Assembly (NCBI RefSeq): GCF_900079725.1
Contig: NZ_LT599032.1
Span: forward strand, 742,948 to 806,947
Origin: an uncultured Dysgonomonas sp.
GTDB taxonomy: Bacteria; Bacteroidota; Bacteroidia; Bacteroidales; Dysgonomonadaceae
Length of the DNA stretch: 64,000 nucleotides
Direction of reading: 5' to 3'
Shown here: in pieces, positions 26,504 through 35,396 of the stretch
Position numbering within the stretch: the stretch's first letter is position 1
How the letters are laid out: every line of letters begins with the position of its first letter
Program-made: the position numbers and the translations under genes
The notes under the pieces: generated by a model
What the model was told of the DNA's origin: nothing
Database searches by the model: none
The model's input: the letters and a program-made list of their open reading frames with translations, nothing else

Positions 26504-27231
26504 TGAAATACGCTTTAGTAACAGGAGCCAGCAAAGGAATCGGCAGAGCAACCAGCCTCAAACTTGCCGAAATGGGATATTTTATCCTCATCAACTATAA
26601 TTCGAGCCGTGAAGACGCGGAAAAAACATTAGAATTGGTTAAGGAAAAAGGCTCTGACGGTGAACTGCTGAAATTTGATGTATCGGATGCCGCCGAAACA
26701 AAGTCGGTACTTGATACATGGACAGCGCAACATAAAAACGAATATATAGAAGTTCTGGTAAATAACGCAGGTATCAGAAAAGATAACCTGATGATATGGA
26801 TGCCCGAAGAAGACTGGACAAGTGTCTTAAACATCAGCCTCAACGGCTTCTTCCATGTGACCCAGTATATGTTGAAAAATATGCTGGTAAAGAGATTCGG
26901 CCGAATTATAAATATTGTATCTTTGTCCGGCATTAAAGGAATGAAAGGACAGGCAAACTATTCGGCAGCCAAAGGCGGCCTTATAGCAGCAACTAAAGCG
27001 CTTGCAGCTGAAGTCGGTCCCCGAAATGTGACTGTAAATGCCGTAGCTCCGGGATTCATACAAACAGATATGGTGAAAGACCTGCCCGAAGAAGAGTTGA
27101 AAAAACTGATACCTGTAGGACGCTTCGGCACAGCAGAAGAGGTAGCGTCATTAGTAGGTTTTCTGGCTTCGAAAGAAGCATCATACATCACAGGCGAAGT
27201 AATTTCCATTAATGGCGGCATATATACCTGA
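26500..27231 (+). CDS. FabG-type 3-oxoacyl-ACP reductase (SDR)
   Basis: A 243-residue short-chain dehydrogenase/reductase. The NADPH-binding TGASKGIG is at residues 8-15, NNAG at 88-91, and the catalytic Ser142, Tyr154 and Lys158 (YSAAK) are all present. It would reduce the beta-keto group formed by each polyene extension round. It overlaps the lyase by 4 bp and precedes the first ketosynthase by 19 bp. Confidence 0.92.
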   Translation: MMKYALVTGASKGIGRATSLKLAEMGYFILINYNSSREDAEKTLELVKEKGSDGELLKFDVSDAAETKSVLDTWTAQHKNEYIEVLVNNAGIRKDNLMIWMPEEDWTSVLNISLNGFFHVTQYMLKNMLVKRFGRIINIVSLSGIKGMKGQANYSAAKGGLIAATKALAAEVGPRNVTVNAVAPGFIQTDMVKDLPEEELKKLIPVGRFGTAEEVASLVGFLASKEASYITGEVISINGGIYT

Positions 27232-27250
27232 TAATACTATAAATACATAA

Positions 27251-28474
27251 ATGAGGAGAGTTGTTATAACAGGCATGGGAATTTATTCCTGCATCGGAAA
27301 AAATCTTGATGAGGTAAAAGAATCGCTATATCATGGCAAATCGGGTATAGGCATCGACCCCGAAAGACTGGACTTCGGTTTCCTTTCCCCGCTGACAGGC
27401 ATAATAGAAAGGCCTGACATGAAAAAACTTCTCGATCGTAAAAAACGTAACTTCTTAGCCGAACAAGGCGAATATGCATATGTTGCTACTCTCGAAGCTT
27501 TCCGGAATGCAGGAATAGACGATGCATTCCTCGAAGCGAATGAAGTAGGTGTACTTTATGGAAATGATAGCAGTGCACTCCCTGTTATAGAAGCTGCCGA
27601 TATTATCCGTAACAAGAAGAATACGGTGCTCGTTGGCTCAGGATCAATCTTCCAGTCGATGAACTCGACCGTAACAATGAATCTCTCGGTTATTTTCAAG
27701 CTGAGAGGAATCAATCTCACTGTTTCAGGCGCATGTGCCAGTGGTTCACATGCTATCGGATTAGCATACTTCCTCATCAAAAACGGTTTACAGGATTGTA
27801 TCCTTTGCGGAGGCGCACAGGAAGTAAACCCATATTCGGTAGGTAGTTTCGATGGATTGGGAACATTTTCCAAATTGACAGATGAACCGACCAAAGCATC
27901 CCGCCCATTCGACAAGAACAGGGACGGGCTTATTCCGAGTGGCGGTGCCGCCAGTCTGGTAGTGGAAAGCTACGAATCTGCGGTGCGACGTGGAGCTAAC
28001 ATTCTGGCAGAAGTAATCGGATATGGATTCTCTTCAAACGGGGACCATATATCTACTCCGAATATAGACGGGCCCATCCGTTCTTTGGAAATGTGCCTGA
28101 AAGACGCCAATGTAAAGCCGGAGGAAATCGGATATATAAACGCGCATGCCACATCTACTCCTATCGGGGATATGAATGAAGCCAAAGCAATAAGCACTGT
28201 GCTTGGAGAACATAAACCTTTTGTCACATCGACTAAATCGATGACAGGACACGAAATGTGGATGGCAGGAGCCAGCGAGGCAATCTATTCAATATTGATG
28301 ATGAATAATAACTTCATCGCTCCGAATCTTAATTTTGAAGAAGCAGACGAAGCCTCGGCTTTGCTTAATATACCTAATAAACGTATTGATACATCATTTG
28401 ACATGTTCCTATCCAACTCATTCGGTTTTGGAGGAACAAATTCAACCCTGATAATTAAAAAATTCAAAGAGTAA
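27251..28474 (+). CDS. FabF-type beta-ketoacyl-ACP synthase (catalytic)
   Basis: A 407-residue thiolase-fold ketosynthase. The active Cys162 sits in SGACASGSHAIG. The two His residues are in NAHATSTPIGD (Ala replaces Gly after the first His) and in SMTGHEMWMAGASEA, followed by the C-terminal GFGGTNS loop. All three catalytic residues are therefore present. It is one of four ketosynthase-like genes in the cluster and lies directly before an ACP gene. Confidence 0.92.
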   Translation: MRRVVITGMGIYSCIGKNLDEVKESLYHGKSGIGIDPERLDFGFLSPLTGIIERPDMKKLLDRKKRNFLAEQGEYAYVATLEAFRNAGIDDAFLEANEVGVLYGNDSSALPVIEAADIIRNKKNTVLVGSGSIFQSMNSTVTMNLSVIFKLRGINLTVSGACASGSHAIGLAYFLIKNGLQDCILCGGAQEVNPYSVGSFDGLGTFSKLTDEPTKASRPFDKNRDGLIPSGGAASLVVESYESAVRRGANILAEVIGYGFSSNGDHISTPNIDGPIRSLEMCLKDANVKPEEIGYINAHATSTPIGDMNEAKAISTVLGEHKPFVTSTKSMTGHEMWMAGASEAIYSILMMNNNFIAPNLNFEEADEASALLNIPNKRIDTSFDMFLSNSFGFGGTNSTLIIKKFKE

Positions 28475-28483
28475 CTAGTCCTG

Positions 28484-28756
28484 ATGGAAATGACGAACGA
28501 AGAGATAATCGAGAAAATAAGAACGACTTTAGCCGAAGAGTTTGAAGTAGATGTAGAAACTATCCAGCCGGATGCGCCTCTGATCGAGACACTGGAAATG
28601 GATAGCCTCGACTTTGTAGATATGGTCGTACTGATAGAACAGAATTTCGGATTCACCGTAAACGGTAATGACTTTGTAAATATAAAAACTTTTCAGGATT
28701 TCTATGATTTTATCATAGAACATCTCGACAAGCCAAATGACGGAATGGAAGGGTAA
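28484..28756 (+). CDS. Acyl carrier protein 1
   Basis: A 90-residue acidic helical protein. The phosphopantetheine attachment site is Ser41 in EMDSLDFVDMV. It is 9 bp after the ketosynthase and overlaps the acyltransferase by 20 bp. It is more hydrophilic than a housekeeping AcpP and is likely dedicated to polyene assembly. The second ATG (28490) is an equally possible start. Confidence 0.9.
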   Translation: MEMTNEEIIEKIRTTLAEEFEVDVETIQPDAPLIETLEMDSLDFVDMVVLIEQNFGFTVNGNDFVNIKTFQDFYDFIIEHLDKPNDGMEG

Positions 28757-29624
28757 AACCAGAGGAGGAGTATTCGGATACCTTTTCTTTATCTTCCTGA
28801 TAAAGAAAATCGGAATCACTGCTGCTTATGCATTTTTAAGCACTATCGTCTTATACTTTATCCCCTTTGCGCCAAAAGCTACCGGAAGTATCTGGTACTA
28901 TTCCCGTAAGGTACTAAACAAAAGTAGACTATCTTCTATCGCGATGCTCTTCTGCAGCTATTACAGGTTTGGGCAAACGCTGATAGATAAAGTTGCTATC
29001 GGCAACGGGATGAAAGAAAAATATGATTTCCGCTTCGAAAACTATGAAAGTTTTCTAGACATACTGAATGCCGACACGGGAGCAATTATAATCGGGGCAC
29101 ATGTCGGCAATTGGGAAATGGGTACGCCGTTCTTTGATGAGTATGGTAAAAAAATCAACATCCTTTTATATGACGCTGAATATAAGAGGATAAAAGAATT
29201 ACTTCAAAAAAATTCCGTCCCGGCCGGTTTTAAAGTAATTCCTGTAAACAATACCGATCTAAACCATGTATTCGCGATAAAAGAAGCCTTAGATAACAAA
29301 GAATATATTTGTTTTCAAGGTGATCGGTATATCAATGAAGAGAGACGACTGAAAGGTATATTCATGGGTAAAGAAACCAGCTTCCCGTCAGGGCCTTTTC
29401 TATTAGCGGCAAAGATGAAAGTCCCCGTAGTATTTTATTTTGCTATGCGCGAACCTAAGAAATCGTACCGGTTCCATTTCATCGTGGCAGCACCTGTTTC
29501 TAAAAATGAAAAAGCAAAGCCTGAACAACAATTACTTGACCAATACGTTCCGGCACTGGAAAATATTCTGAAAAAATATCCGGAACAGTGGTTCAACTAC
29601 TACAATTTCTGGAACGAAAAATAA
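28737..29624 (+). CDS. LpxL/HtrB-like lysophospholipid acyltransferase family protein
   Basis: A 295-residue membrane-associated acyltransferase. It has N-terminal hydrophobic helices and the catalytic HX4E motif HVGNWE at residues 122-127, as in lipid A late acyltransferases. Later FQGDRYIN and FPSGPFLLA are the other conserved blocks. In aryl polyene clusters such enzymes are thought to transfer the polyene acyl chain from ACP to a membrane glycolipid. That target is inference; a role in lipid A acylation is the alternative. Confidence 0.85.
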   Translation: MTEWKGKTRGGVFGYLFFIFLIKKIGITAAYAFLSTIVLYFIPFAPKATGSIWYYSRKVLNKSRLSSIAMLFCSYYRFGQTLIDKVAIGNGMKEKYDFRFENYESFLDILNADTGAIIIGAHVGNWEMGTPFFDEYGKKINILLYDAEYKRIKELLQKNSVPAGFKVIPVNNTDLNHVFAIKEALDNKEYICFQGDRYINEERRLKGIFMGKETSFPSGPFLLAAKMKVPVVFYFAMREPKKSYRFHFIVAAPVSKNEKAKPEQQLLDQYVPALENILKKYPEQWFNYYNFWNEK

Positions 29625-29656
29625 AGCATTACAATCCGACTAACATATAATCAATC

Positions 29657-30742
29657 ATGAACTTGTTTCCTTCCTTACAAAAAAGATATTCCGAAGAGCA
29701 GTTTTCAGCGGCCGAAGCACAACGGATGGCGCAGGAAATAGCCTTTGGCCCTATTGTTTTTCAGGTATCACGGCTTATGCTCAAGTTTGGTATTTTCGAA
29801 TTATTATCAGAGAGCCGGGAGGGGCTAACGCTGAATGAAATTTCGGAACATAAAAAGCTATCCCGTTATGCAGCACAAGTATTGCTGGAGGCTTCGCTTT
29901 CGATTGGCACTGTATTGGTAAAGAACGATAAATATATGCTGTCCAAGGTCGGATGGTTCTTATTGAACGATGAAATGGCACGTATCAATATGAACTTTAA
30001 TCATGATGTAAACTATTCAGGGCTATTCAATCTGGAAGAAGCACTTCTGAATGGAGAACCTGAAGGACTGAAAGTTTTTGGCGAATGGCCGACAATATAT
30101 GAAGGCCTGTCAAAGTTGCCTGAGAATGTACAAAAAAGCTGGTTCGATTTCGACCATTTCTATTCCGACAATTCTTTTACGCAAGCACTGCAAATAGTCT
30201 TTGCAAACAATCCCCGTACATTACTCGATGTGGGCGGTAATACAGGACGCTGGGCGATGAAATGCGTTGAATTCAACACGGATGTAAATGTAACCATTAT
30301 GGATTTGCCCCAACAACTTGAATTAATGAAAAAACAAACGTACGGACAAACCGGCTCCGACCGCATATATGGACATGGCTGCAATTTGCTGGACAAAGAT
30401 GTCCCTTTCCCTAAAGGCTTCGATGCTATATGGATGAGTCAGTTCCTCGATTGTTTTTCGGAAGAAGAAGCTACAAGTATTTTGACCCGCGCCGCGGCAT
30501 CTATGGAAAAATCTTCGTTCCTTTACATTATGGAAACATTCTGGGACCGTCAGAAATTTGAAACAGCAGCTTATTGCCTCACTCTGACCAGCCTGTATTT
30601 TACGGCACTGGCAAACGGCAACAGCAAGATGTATCATTCGGATGATATGATACGCTGTGTAAAAGCAGCCGGACTGGAAGTTAACGAAATACACGACGGA
30701 TTGGGATTGGGGCATAGCATTATGGTTTGCAAACGAATATGA
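29657..30742 (+). CDS. SAM-dependent methyltransferase
   Basis: A 361-residue protein built like plant-type O-methyltransferases. Residues 1-110 form a helical dimerisation/winged-helix region, and the SAM-binding motif LLDVGGNTG is at about 189-197, followed by a Rossmann fold. It probably methylates the aromatic head group (ring carbon or phenolic oxygen) of the pigment; methylated heads are known in aryl polyenes. Its stop codon overlaps the next start as ATGA. Confidence 0.82.
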   Translation: MNLFPSLQKRYSEEQFSAAEAQRMAQEIAFGPIVFQVSRLMLKFGIFELLSESREGLTLNEISEHKKLSRYAAQVLLEASLSIGTVLVKNDKYMLSKVGWFLLNDEMARINMNFNHDVNYSGLFNLEEALLNGEPEGLKVFGEWPTIYEGLSKLPENVQKSWFDFDHFYSDNSFTQALQIVFANNPRTLLDVGGNTGRWAMKCVEFNTDVNVTIMDLPQQLELMKKQTYGQTGSDRIYGHGCNLLDKDVPFPKGFDAIWMSQFLDCFSEEEATSILTRAAASMEKSSFLYIMETFWDRQKFETAAYCLTLTSLYFTALANGNSKMYHSDDMIRCVKAAGLEVNEIHDGLGLGHSIMVCKRI

Positions 30743-31173
30743 GTAAGCTGGTAATAACAGAAGAAGGAGGTATATTGGACTTAATTCCGCAATGTCCGCC
30801 AATAGTGATGGTCGATAAGTTTTACGGAATTGAAGGTGACTGTTCATATACGGGACTGACAATCAGTCCCGGTAATATTTTCATTGAAAACAATTATTTC
30901 AAGGAACCCGGTATTATAGAACATATCGCGCAATCGGCCGCAGCACGTGTCGGATATATCTGTAGGCAAAATAATGTCGCCGTACCACTCGGCTTTATCG
31001 GATCTGTAGACAAGATGACAATTCACATCTTACCAAAGGTAGGTAATGAACTGCATACCGAGATAAAAATAATACAGGAAGTCGCCGAAATCACCCTGAT
31101 AGGTGCGACAGTAAAAATCGGAGATAACCTTGTCGCCGAATGCCGTATGAAAATATTTTTGAAAAAGGAATGA
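30739..31173 (+). CDS. Hot-dog-fold 3-hydroxyacyl-ACP dehydratase 1
   Basis: A protein of about 144 residues from the ATG at 30739, which overlaps the methyltransferase stop; an upstream in-frame TTG is less likely. The central segment PGIIEHIAQSAAARVGY matches the long hot-dog helix with the FabZ/FabA-like active region, and the start LIPQCPPIVMVDKF is also FabZ-like. It would dehydrate the 3-hydroxyacyl intermediate to create each double bond, alone or with the second dehydratase at 38169. No obvious FabZ GHFP motif is present, so catalytic residues need structural modelling. Confidence 0.8.
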   Translation: MSKLVITEEGGILDLIPQCPPIVMVDKFYGIEGDCSYTGLTISPGNIFIENNYFKEPGIIEHIAQSAAARVGYICRQNNVAVPLGFIGSVDKMTIHILPKVGNELHTEIKIIQEVAEITLIGATVKIGDNLVAECRMKIFLKKE

Positions 31174-31613
31174 AAAAACATAAATACAGAGCTAAAGAAC
31201 CCGCACTAACAGACAGAACCACTATAAAAGTCCGTTTCAGTGAAGTAGATTCCATGCGTATTGTATGGCATGGCCAGTACATCAAGTATTTTGAGGATGG
31301 CCGGGAAACCTTTGGCAAACGGTATGGAATCGGTTATTGCGACATTTACGAAAACGGATACACTGCACCCATTGTCGACCTCACCTGCCAGTATAAGCAA
31401 TCCTTATCATTCGGAGAAGAGGCTATTGTGGAAACAAACTATATAGCTTCAGACGCTGCGAAAATAATATTTGAATATACTGTTTATAAAAGTGATGGTG
31501 AGACAGTTGTCGCTACGGGCAGTACAGTTCAGGTATTCTTGAATTCTAACAATGAACTGGAGTGGACAAATCCCGATTTTTATCAGGAATGGAAGAAGAA
31601 ATGGAATATCTGA
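31170..31613 (+). CDS. 4HBT-type thioesterase
   Basis: A 147-residue single hot-dog protein if started at the ATG overlapping the previous stop (31170). The motif VRFSEVDSMRIVWHGQY matches the 4-hydroxybenzoyl-CoA thioesterase family, with the usual Asp replaced in context by DSMRIVW and followed by KYFEDGRE. It may release the finished acid or correct mis-primed ACP. It lies inside the co-directional operon. Confidence 0.82.
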   Translation: MKKHKYRAKEPALTDRTTIKVRFSEVDSMRIVWHGQYIKYFEDGRETFGKRYGIGYCDIYENGYTAPIVDLTCQYKQSLSFGEEAIVETNYIASDAAKIIFEYTVYKSDGETVVATGSTVQVFLNSNNELEWTNPDFYQEWKKKWNI

Positions 31614-33337
31614 ATGACATATACATTACTGCCGATAACATTATCAGCTCTTTAGGATTTACGACTAAAGAAAATGTTTGTGCCATTAGCCTGAATAAAT
31701 CAGGGATTATCTCTGTAGAAGCAGGAAAAATCTCCGATACCCCGATTCTTGCCGGGCTAATTAATTCGGATATACTGAACGAACTGACAGAAAAGTATAG
31801 CCTGCAAGAATTCAGCAAGGCAGAACAACTTGCCATATTATCAATTAAGGACTTATTGTTACAAAGAGATATAGAACTGAAAGAGTGCGGCTTCATTCTT
31901 TCCTCAACAAAAGGGAATGTAGACTTACTGCAACATCATACAGAGAACATTGACAGAAACGTTTTTCTCAGAGAAAGTGCGTCTAAAATTACAGGTTATT
32001 TCGGAATGGACGATAGGGCTATGGTTGTATCCAATGCCTGCATATCGGGGGTATCAGCTCTTATTATTGCCCGCCGCTTACTCCTGAATGGTGACTATAA
32101 GCATATAATCGTTACGGGGGTAGATGTCCTTTCTCATTTTATTACCAGTGGTTTCCGGTCGTTCCGTTCCCTGAGTGAAAACCTTTGCAGGCCTTACGAT
32201 AGTGAAAGGGACGGGTTAAATATGGGAGAAGCCTGTGGAAGCATCCTTTTGTCCACAGAATCCGGAACGGATAATATAACTATCAGAGGCGGGGCAATAA
32301 GCAACGACGCCAATCATATATCAGGCCCTTCACGCACAGGTGACGGTCTGTACTATGCAATGAGGGATGCAATGGATGAAGCCGGAGTAACTGCCGATGA
32401 CATCGACTGCATAAACCTGCACGGCACTGCAACGGTTTTCAACGATGAAATGGAGGCTAAAGCTGTTTATCTGGCTCAATTGGAAAAAGTTCCTGTCAAT
32501 AGCCTAAAGTCGTATTTCGGGCATACATTAGGCGCATCGGGAATCATTGAAACAATTATTTGCGCACACCAATTAAAAGAGAATGTCATATACGGCACAT
32601 TAGGTTATCAAACAAATGGTGTTTCGCAATCCCTGAATGTAAGTAATAATCACATCTGTGGAAAGACGATAAACACCTGTCTTAAAACAGCTTCCGGCTT
32701 TGGAGGTTGTAATGCCGCTGTTGTATTATCCAAAATACCTTCGCATAAGTCAATTGAGCAGGGAACATTTTTATTCAACAAAATAAAGAGCTGTACAATA
32801 GAGAATAGTTCTATAAAAGTAAATGATGAGGTCGTATTCAACTCCGCATCCGGTGATTTTGCCGTTTTCATCCGCGAAGCATTCAAAAATACAGGTGACA
32901 GCAACCAGAAGTTCTATAAGATGGATGACCTCTGCAAACTGGGATATATAGCAGCGCTACATTTACTCAATGGGATCACTTTTAATCCCGATGAAATGGG
33001 GATTATCTTATCCAATTACTCTTCGTCATCAGATACGGACGCGAAGCATCAGCGGATAATAGATGGAGGTGGAGACAATGCCGCCAGTCCGGCTGTATTC
33101 GTTTACACACTGCCCAACATTGTTGCAGGTGAAATATGTATCCGTCATAAAATACAGGGCGAAAATACCTTCTTTATCGAATATCCCGGTAATATGGAAA
33201 GACAGGAAGAATATGTAAAACTTGCCATGAACAGGAGTAAATTACAATTTTGCATCACAGGATGGTGCGAATATCTTGATAATAAATACAAAGCTGAATT
33301 CAGACTCATAAAGAAAGATAAAACATGGAAGAATTGA
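31601..33337 (+). CDS. Beta-ketoacyl synthase fused to a second thiolase-like domain
   Basis: A protein of about 578 residues from ATG 31601 (longer starts at 31589 or the GTG at 31562 overlap the thioesterase more). The first 390 residues form a complete ketosynthase: Cys147 in SNACISG, His in LHGTATVFND, and His in YFGHTLGASG, followed by SGFGGCNA. About 180 further residues follow. They resemble the N-terminal region of a ketosynthase (GYIAALHLLNG, MGIILSNYSSSSDTD, ASPAVFVYTLPNIVAGEICIRH) but lack a catalytic Cys. The extension is unusual for a stand-alone ketosynthase and may work as a built-in chain-length or docking subunit. Confidence 0.82.
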   Translation: MEYLNDIYITADNIISSLGFTTKENVCAISLNKSGIISVEAGKISDTPILAGLINSDILNELTEKYSLQEFSKAEQLAILSIKDLLLQRDIELKECGFILSSTKGNVDLLQHHTENIDRNVFLRESASKITGYFGMDDRAMVVSNACISGVSALIIARRLLLNGDYKHIIVTGVDVLSHFITSGFRSFRSLSENLCRPYDSERDGLNMGEACGSILLSTESGTDNITIRGGAISNDANHISGPSRTGDGLYYAMRDAMDEAGVTADDIDCINLHGTATVFNDEMEAKAVYLAQLEKVPVNSLKSYFGHTLGASGIIETIICAHQLKENVIYGTLGYQTNGVSQSLNVSNNHICGKTINTCLKTASGFGGCNAAVVLSKIPSHKSIEQGTFLFNKIKSCTIENSSIKVNDEVVFNSASGDFAVFIREAFKNTGDSNQKFYKMDDLCKLGYIAALHLLNGITFNPDEMGIILSNYSSSSDTDAKHQRIIDGGGDNAASPAVFVYTLPNIVAGEICIRHKIQGENTFFIEYPGNMERQEEYVKLAMNRSKLQFCITGWCEYLDNKYKAEFRLIKKDKTWKN

Positions 33338-33585
33338 TAGAAAAACTGAAAAAAGAACTGATACAGGAATTAAATCTTGAAGAAATGACTCCCGAAGATA
33401 TAGATGCCGATGCCCCGTTATTCGGAGACGGTCTGGGCTTGGATTCCATCGACGCGCTCGAAATTATCCTTATCCTCGAACGTAATTACGGCATCAAGAT
33501 CAAAAAGCCGGGAGAAGGAGAAGGTCGCGAAATATTCAGATCGGTAAGATCATTAGCCGAATTTATTTCTACACATCAGCAATAA
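33325..33585 (+). CDS. Acyl carrier protein 2
   Basis: An 86-residue ACP with attachment Ser41 in LGLDSIDALEII. It overlaps the fused ketosynthase by 13 bp and abuts the next ketosynthase. Two ACPs with different sequences in one operon suggest separate roles, for example one for extension and one for transfer or initiation (inference). Confidence 0.9.
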   Translation: MEELIEKLKKELIQELNLEEMTPEDIDADAPLFGDGLGLDSIDALEIILILERNYGIKIKKPGEGEGREIFRSVRSLAEFISTHQQ

Positions 33586-34769
33586 TGAAGATTTACATTA
33601 CAGGAACAGGTATTGTATCAGGTATCGGCATAAATGCAGAAGAAAACCTGCATGCTATCCGGCACAAAAGTCATGGAATGGGCAAAGTCACTCTTTTCTC
33701 TACCAGCCTCAATGTTCCTGTAAGTGAAGTGAAATATACAAATCAGGAGCTGAAAGAATTATTGGCTCTACCTGCCTATAAGACATATTCCCGGACTGCT
33801 TTGCTTGGAATACTAGCGGCCAAGGAGGCCTTATCGGATTCAGATATAGACGTAAACGCCCAACGTACCGGACTTATATCTTCCACCTCGGTGGGCGGTA
33901 TGGATTTAAGTGAAAACTTTTACGTCGATTTCCGGAAAGATGAGGAAAAGGGCCGTTTAAGGGATATTGTTTCGCATGATTGCGGCGACAGCACTCAAAA
34001 AATTGCGTCCTATCTGGGTATAACCGATTATGTAACAACAATAAGTACAGCCTGTTCTTCCGCAGGAAACGCGATAATGCTGGGGGCAAGGATGATTAAA
34101 AACGGATTGCTGGATGCTGTTATCGTCGGTGGAACCGATGCTTTATGTAAGTTTACCCTGAATGGCTTTAACTCGCTGATGATTCTGGATAAAGAACTGT
34201 GCAAACCATTTGACAAATCCCGTGAAGGCCTGAATCTGGGCGAAGGTGCCGGTTATCTTGTATTACAATCAGAAAAAACACTAAAAAGAAAACCATATTG
34301 TATTCTCTCCGGCTATTCCAATGCAAATGATGCTTATCACCAGACAGCCACTTCTCCCGATGGAGACGGGCCGTACCTGTGTATGAAAGAAGCTGTTGAA
34401 ATGGCAAATATACTTCCCTGTAATGTGAATTATATCAATGTGCATGGCACGGGAACGCCTAACAACGACCTTTCGGAAGGGAAAGCGATCATACGTCTTT
34501 TTGGCGAGAATATCCCCAAATTCAGTTCATTGAAACCGTTTATCGGACATACATTAGGAGCTTCGGAAGGGATAGAGGCAGCCCTGTCCGCATTATCCAT
34601 ATCTAAAGGGATCGTTTATCCGAATCTCAACTTTAAAGAACCGATAGAAGATACGAATCTTATTCCTGTTACAGAATGGGACGAAGGCTTAGCGATCAAA
34701 CATGTCTTATCCAACTCTTTCGGATTCGGAGGGAATGATTCTTCTTTACTTTTTTCGGCAATAGAATAG
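33585..34769 (+). CDS. FabF-type beta-ketoacyl-ACP synthase (catalytic)
   Basis: A 394-residue ketosynthase with Cys157 in STACSSAGN, His in VHGTGTPNND, His in FIGHTLGASEG, and the terminal GFGGNDSS loop. It is a full catalytic KS II-like enzyme. It is followed by one complete copy of the structured repeat, which separates it from a degenerate ketosynthase gene that could be its partner subunit, as in KS-CLF pairs. Confidence 0.92.
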   Translation: MKIYITGTGIVSGIGINAEENLHAIRHKSHGMGKVTLFSTSLNVPVSEVKYTNQELKELLALPAYKTYSRTALLGILAAKEALSDSDIDVNAQRTGLISSTSVGGMDLSENFYVDFRKDEEKGRLRDIVSHDCGDSTQKIASYLGITDYVTTISTACSSAGNAIMLGARMIKNGLLDAVIVGGTDALCKFTLNGFNSLMILDKELCKPFDKSREGLNLGEGAGYLVLQSEKTLKRKPYCILSGYSNANDAYHQTATSPDGDGPYLCMKEAVEMANILPCNVNYINVHGTGTPNNDLSEGKAIIRLFGENIPKFSSLKPFIGHTLGASEGIEAALSALSISKGIVYPNLNFKEPIEDTNLIPVTEWDEGLAIKHVLSNSFGFGGNDSSLLFSAIE

Positions 34770-34805
34770 ATTATTAAGTAAACAAAAAAATAATGGTATA
34801 TTTAA

Positions 34806-35393
34806 AATGTTCAATTATTTAATGCATAGCTACCGTCTTTGTTTATTTTTAGAGGCTTGGCTCACTACTGCCGCGCCCTCCCGGGCTTGTCCTTCCTTTT
34901 GGCATTGCCCAAAAGGAAGCAAAAAGCTAGTGCTTCGTTCCTCGGCGACCCACAATCGGTTTGTCGGCTGAAAGTGACAAACGGGCTATCGCCCCGTCCC
35001 TTTCTACGCCGTCTGCACCGTGTGGGTGCCCCGCCTGTGGAACTTATGCACAGATGCTGACGCCTTAGTAAGCAAAGCCCTTTGGTGAATAAATACGCGT
35101 CAGCCTGCGCCGTTAGCTTCACGAACGGGGCACCCGTAGGATGAAAAGACGAAAAAAACGGAAACGTGTTTGAGCTTATCCGCCGATTCGGATTGTGCTA
35201 TCTTTCCAGCGAGTTTTTCCGTTTCGTCTTTTTGTCCGTTACGGGTCGGCCTTTGAAGCGGGGCGCTAAAGCGTTTTTGGTTCCTTTTGCGGCTTTGGGC
35301 AAAAGGAACACAAGCAATCTGTGATTGCGCGTAGTATAAATGCATCAAATAATTGAACATTAAAACATATCAATAAATAGTATACAATACTTA
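34806..35393 (+). repeat. Structured dispersed repeat, copy 1 (full length)
   Basis: A non-coding element of about 588 bp fills the gap between two pigment genes. Terminal inverted repeats of 21 bp with one mismatch lie at 34806-34826 and 35341-35361. A tail shared with copy 2 continues to 35393, three bases before the next start codon. Stems: CTTCCTTTTGG / CCAAAAGGAAG (34892-34919); GGGTGCCCCG (35024) with CGGGGCACCC (35126) enclosing CTGTG / CACAG (35035-35053) and GCTGACGC / GCGTCAGC (35056-35104); GGATGAAAAGACGAAA (35139) with TTTCGTCTTTTTGTCC (35222) enclosing ATCCG / CGGAT; and GTTCCTTTTGC / GCAAAAGGAAC (35280-35309). Open frames in it are artefacts. Confidence 0.85.
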
Positions 35394-35396
35394 GTT

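Noticed and set aside
26958-27221. Antisense frames within the FabG-type gene and other pigment genes
   Set aside because: They overlap strongly supported enzymes on the opposite strand and have no domain or start context of their own.
31562-31600. GTG start giving a 591-residue ketosynthase
   Set aside because: It would overlap the thioesterase by 52 bp; ATG at 31601 (or 31589) agrees with the short overlaps used elsewhere in the operon.
34839-35360. Open frames of 73-86 codons on both strands inside repeat copy 1
   Set aside because: They follow the inverted-repeat structure, are not kept in frame in copy 2, and the copies differ by indels that would break the proteins. They are by-products of a GC-rich non-coding repeat.
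34816-35393. The structured repeat as a group II intron or retron
   Set aside because: No reverse transcriptase frame, no recognisable domain V or GUGYG-type 5' end, and no msr/msd pairing were seen. The element is too short for an autonomous intron.
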